This document shows positions 45,267 through 47,214 of a DNA stretch of 47,214 bases, in pieces. The notes beneath the pieces were generated by a model. That model saw only the letters and a list, made by a program, of their open reading frames with translations. It had not been told where the DNA came from and searched no databases. The DNA is taken from positions 1 to 47,214 of the forward strand of contig NZ_FIZX01000011.1 of NCBI RefSeq assembly GCF_900055185.1, given 5' to 3'. The position numbers and the translations under genes are program-made. Within the stretch, counting starts at the first letter, position 1, and the number at the start of each line of letters is the position of its first letter. Source of the stretch: Grimontia celer. Its GTDB lineage: Bacteria; Pseudomonadota; Gammaproteobacteria; Enterobacterales; Vibrionaceae.

Positions 45267-46628
45267 ATGACTTCCAAGAACCGTGTGTTGGACGCACCGA
45301 TAGTCCCGACCTTCTTCTATTTCGCCATCCCTTCATTCATTGGTCTCGTTGCTATATCAAGCGCCAGTATTGTTGATGGGATGTTCGTCGGCAGATTTCT
45401 GGGTGCCGACGCACTGGCGGCCATCAATCTGCTCATTCCTTACATCACGTTTGTTTTCGCCGTGTCTTTGATGATTGCAATTGGCGGAACTGTTCAAGCT
45501 GGGGAACATATAGGCAAGGACGAACTTGATAAAGCCAATGCAGCCTTTACGCAGTCTATGTTAGGCGCATTTGGGTTCAGTGCGTCGATGGCGATTATCA
45601 GCTCCATATTCAGCACAGAACTCTTTTACTTTCTAGGCGCACCGGTTTCACTTCATCCGCTCATGGAGCGTTATTTCAGTGTTCTCACCGTCTGTATGAT
45701 TGTCCAGCTGACTACCATGGTGCTCTATTATTTTGTACGCGCTGATGGTTTCCCAATGCTAGCAACCGCCGCGCTTATGGTAGGCGCAGCGACCAACATC
45801 ACTCTTGATTACGTTTTCCTGGGAATACTGGGACTCGGGATAGAGTGGGCTGCGTGGGCGACAACCTTTGCTCAGTTACTTCAGTTATCGGTGCTTATTT
45901 TCTATTTCGCGAAACCTTCGAGAACCTTGTCGCTCTCTAAAGCGGGATTGGAGATACGGAAGTTTGTGAGCGCGCTTATCAACGGCGCTTCGGAATTCAT
46001 TAATGAAATTTCCGTAGGTATCGTTATCTTCACCGTACATTGGTTACTGATGAAAAATGGCGGTCAGGAAGCAGTCGCGGGATTTTCAATTGCTAACTAC
46101 ATTTTGTTCGTCAGCATGATGATGTTCTACGGCGTGGTCGATGCTATCCATATTTTAGTCAGTCAAAACAAAGGGGCGGGTAACCTATACCGCATCAATC
46201 GTTTCATGGCACTCGCTGCAACCACCATTGTGTTTATTAGCAGTGCCTTGGTTTATCTTTGCCTTGTAAAGCCCGATACAGTTACCGAGCTTTTCCTGAC
46301 AGATTTGGATGAGAAAGCATCTTCACATGCTCTCAGTTACATCGCCATCATTTGGCCATGCCTGATGCTAAGCGGAATTAACGTTCTTATTTCCGCTTAC
46401 TTCACCGCAATGCAACTGCCAAAACAATCAGCAGCCATCGCGTTGAGTCGAGGGTTGGTACTGCCTGTTTCACTGATCTTCGGTTTGGTTATTTTCTTTA
46501 AAGACCAACACTTCCTGACTGCGCTTCCTCTCGCCGAATTCTTTACTCTCCTCATAGCCTGCGCTCTGTTTATAAGGCAGCAAAAGCACATGAATGTAAA
46601 AAGGCCTCTAGCGACCAACAATGCTTAA
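45267..46628 (+). CDS. MATE family efflux transporter
   Basis: This 453-residue inner membrane protein has about 12 hydrophobic segments and the family look of MATE exporters (NorM/DinF type), for example SIVDGMFVGRFLGADALAAINLL near the start and a second half beginning ISVGIVIFTVH. Such proteins expel organic compounds using a Na+ or H+ gradient. The start is uncertain: ATG 45267 gives a normal MATE N-terminus, while in-frame ATGs at 45213 and 45234 would add 18 or 11 residues. Ribosome sites are weak for all. It shares the Fur-box region with asbA, so export of the siderophore or its precursors is a good guess. An unrelated substrate is possible. Confidence 0.85.
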   Translation: MTSKNRVLDAPIVPTFFYFAIPSFIGLVAISSASIVDGMFVGRFLGADALAAINLLIPYITFVFAVSLMIAIGGTVQAGEHIGKDELDKANAAFTQSMLGAFGFSASMAIISSIFSTELFYFLGAPVSLHPLMERYFSVLTVCMIVQLTTMVLYYFVRADGFPMLATAALMVGAATNITLDYVFLGILGLGIEWAAWATTFAQLLQLSVLIFYFAKPSRTLSLSKAGLEIRKFVSALINGASEFINEISVGIVIFTVHWLLMKNGGQEAVAGFSIANYILFVSMMMFYGVVDAIHILVSQNKGAGNLYRINRFMALAATTIVFISSALVYLCLVKPDTVTELFLTDLDEKASSHALSYIAIIWPCLMLSGINVLISAYFTAMQLPKQSAAIALSRGLVLPVSLIFGLVIFFKDQHFLTALPLAEFFTLLIACALFIRQQKHMNVKRPLATNNA

Positions 46629-46633
46629 ACGAC

Positions 46634-46660
46634 AAAGCCCTGCTGAACCAGCAGGGCTTT
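46634..46660 (+). terminator. Terminator after the MATE gene
   Basis: AAAGCCCTGCT, loop GAACC-like and AGCAGGGCTTT form a stem of about 11 pairs, 6 bases after the stop codon. The following T-run is short. Confidence 0.8.
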
Positions 46661-46962
46661 AAATAATATCGAGTCATCTTCCCGCCTGTCCTTCCACAAT
46701 CAACATCAACATGCCCAGTTGAATCACGAATTCATGCTCATCCGTTAAAGAAGACTCAAACCATAAAGAAGAGAAGCTTAGAGTGGGCTGCAAAAAGGAT
46801 TTCTAGTCGCACACAGTAAGTGGTATTTACTTCTGGCACGGCGGCTCAAAGTGAGCAGAATTATGCTGGATCGCAGATAGCAAAAAACCTAAGCCTTTCG
46901 ACAGGGAAGTACAGTTTGAGGTTTCTTGTGACGAATAAATTTGCTTTATCGTAAACGAAAGA
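46661..46962. other. Non-coding stretch between MATE gene and rRNA terminator
   Basis: About 300 bases with no convincing reading frame, RNA gene or long repeat. I see only short inverted bits such as AAGT..ACTT near 46820. It separates the iron island from the 3' end of the rRNA operon. Confidence 0.5.
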
Positions 46963-46988
46963 AAGCCCCGCTATTTCTAGCGGGGCTT
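46963..46988 (-). terminator. rRNA operon terminator
   Basis: On the minus strand AAGCCCCGCTA, short loop and TAGCGGGGCTT run into TCTTTCG. It lies 10 bases after the tRNA-Asp 3' end and closes the rRNA operon. Confidence 0.88.
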
Positions 46989-46997
46989 CTTAAGAAG

Positions 46998-47074
46998 TGG
47001 CGGAGCGGACGGGACTCGAACCCGCGACCCCCGGCGTGACAGGCCGGTATTCTAACCAACTGAACTACCGCTCC
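46998..47074 (-). tRNA. tRNA-Asp (GTC)
   Basis: This 77-base tRNA is read on the minus strand. The acceptor arm pairs GGAGCGG with CCGCTCC. The anticodon loop CTGTCAC carries GTC, and the T arm has GGTTCGAGTCC. The 3' CCA is encoded. A tRNA-Asp after 5S is common at the end of gammaproteobacterial rRNA operons. Confidence 0.97.
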
Positions 47075-47087
47075 ACACTTAAATTGG

Positions 47088-47207
47088 AAGCCTGGCGATG
47101 TCCTACTCTCACATGGGGAGACCCCACACTACCATCGGCGCTGTTACGTTTCACTACTGAGTTCGGCATGGAGTCAGGTGGGTCCATAACGCTATGGTCG
47201 CCAAGCA
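47088..47207 (-). rRNA. rrf: 5S ribosomal RNA
   Basis: About 120 bases on the minus strand, from TGCTTGGCGACC to CGCCAGGCTT, whose ends pair. Conserved segments include CCATGCCGAACTCAG, GAAACG and CGATGGTAGTGTGGGG. It is complete apart from uncertainty of a base or two at the ends. The 23S gene lies beyond the right edge. Confidence 0.96.
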
Positions 47208-47214
47208 AATTCTG

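Noticed and set aside
1-47214. CRISPR arrays, prophage genes, integrases, transposases or toxin-antitoxin pairs
   Set aside because: I looked for regular spaced repeats and for such protein families and saw none. The only mobile signals are the two short non-coding inverted-repeat elements.

Overview
The window looks like the chromosome of a marine gammaproteobacterium of the family Vibrionaceae. The reasons are the gene order (minor pilins next to dnaJ-dnaK; phoB-phoR-pstS next to ppx-ppk and pst-phoU), the protein sequences and the rRNA leader. A Grimontia, Enterovibrio or Photobacterium relative is plausible, but the genus is a guess. The window lies between two rRNA operons that are both read on the minus strand. 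Its left edge (1-340) holds the P1/P2 promoters and boxA leader of an operon whose 16S gene lies outside. Its right edge (46963-47207) holds the 5S rRNA, tRNA-Asp and terminator of another.

From left to right: (1) 376-3813, a type IV pilus minor-pilin operon (pilV, pilX, pilW, fimT, minus strand) with a divergent pilin gene. (2) 3860-8958, the chaperone genes dnaJ, dnaK and grpE (minus, with sigma-32-type promoters), then nadK. (3) 9152-11294, SOS-controlled recN with two LexA boxes, and the outer-membrane assembly lipoprotein bamE. (4) 11377-24483, a phosphate island: phoU-pstB-pstA-pstC (minus, Pho box), a gcvR-like ACT protein with ppk and ppx (plus), and pstS-phoR-phoB (minus, Pho box). 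A 277-bp terminal-inverted-repeat element has inserted exactly at the pstB stop codon and separates pstB from phoU. (5) 24694-34827, DNA repair and cell-wall genes: sbcC-sbcD, rdgC, an M23 endopeptidase, trhP with a small ferredoxin, and mepA. (6) 34985-46628, an iron-acquisition island.

The iron island is the most notable part. It contains a complete set of petrobactin-type siderophore genes in the order known from Bacillus: asbA, asbB, asbC, asbD-asbE fused into one gene, and asbF. With them are a TonB-dependent receptor, a divergent MATE-family exporter and an OmpR-type regulator whose receiver domain has lost its phosphorylation residues. Fur-box-like sequences lie in front of the receptor, the regulator and the asbA/MATE divergent region, so the whole island is probably switched on by iron starvation. 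A second short inverted-repeat element lies between the receptor and the regulator.

The predicted chemistry is as follows. AsbF makes 3,4-dihydroxybenzoate from 3-dehydroshikimate. AsbC activates it and loads it on the carrier domain of the fused AsbDE. The AsbE part joins it to spermidine, and AsbA/AsbB couple the arms to citrate. Export by the MATE protein and uptake by the receptor are inferred from gene position only. No periplasmic binding protein, inner-membrane iron ABC transporter or ferric reductase is present in the window.
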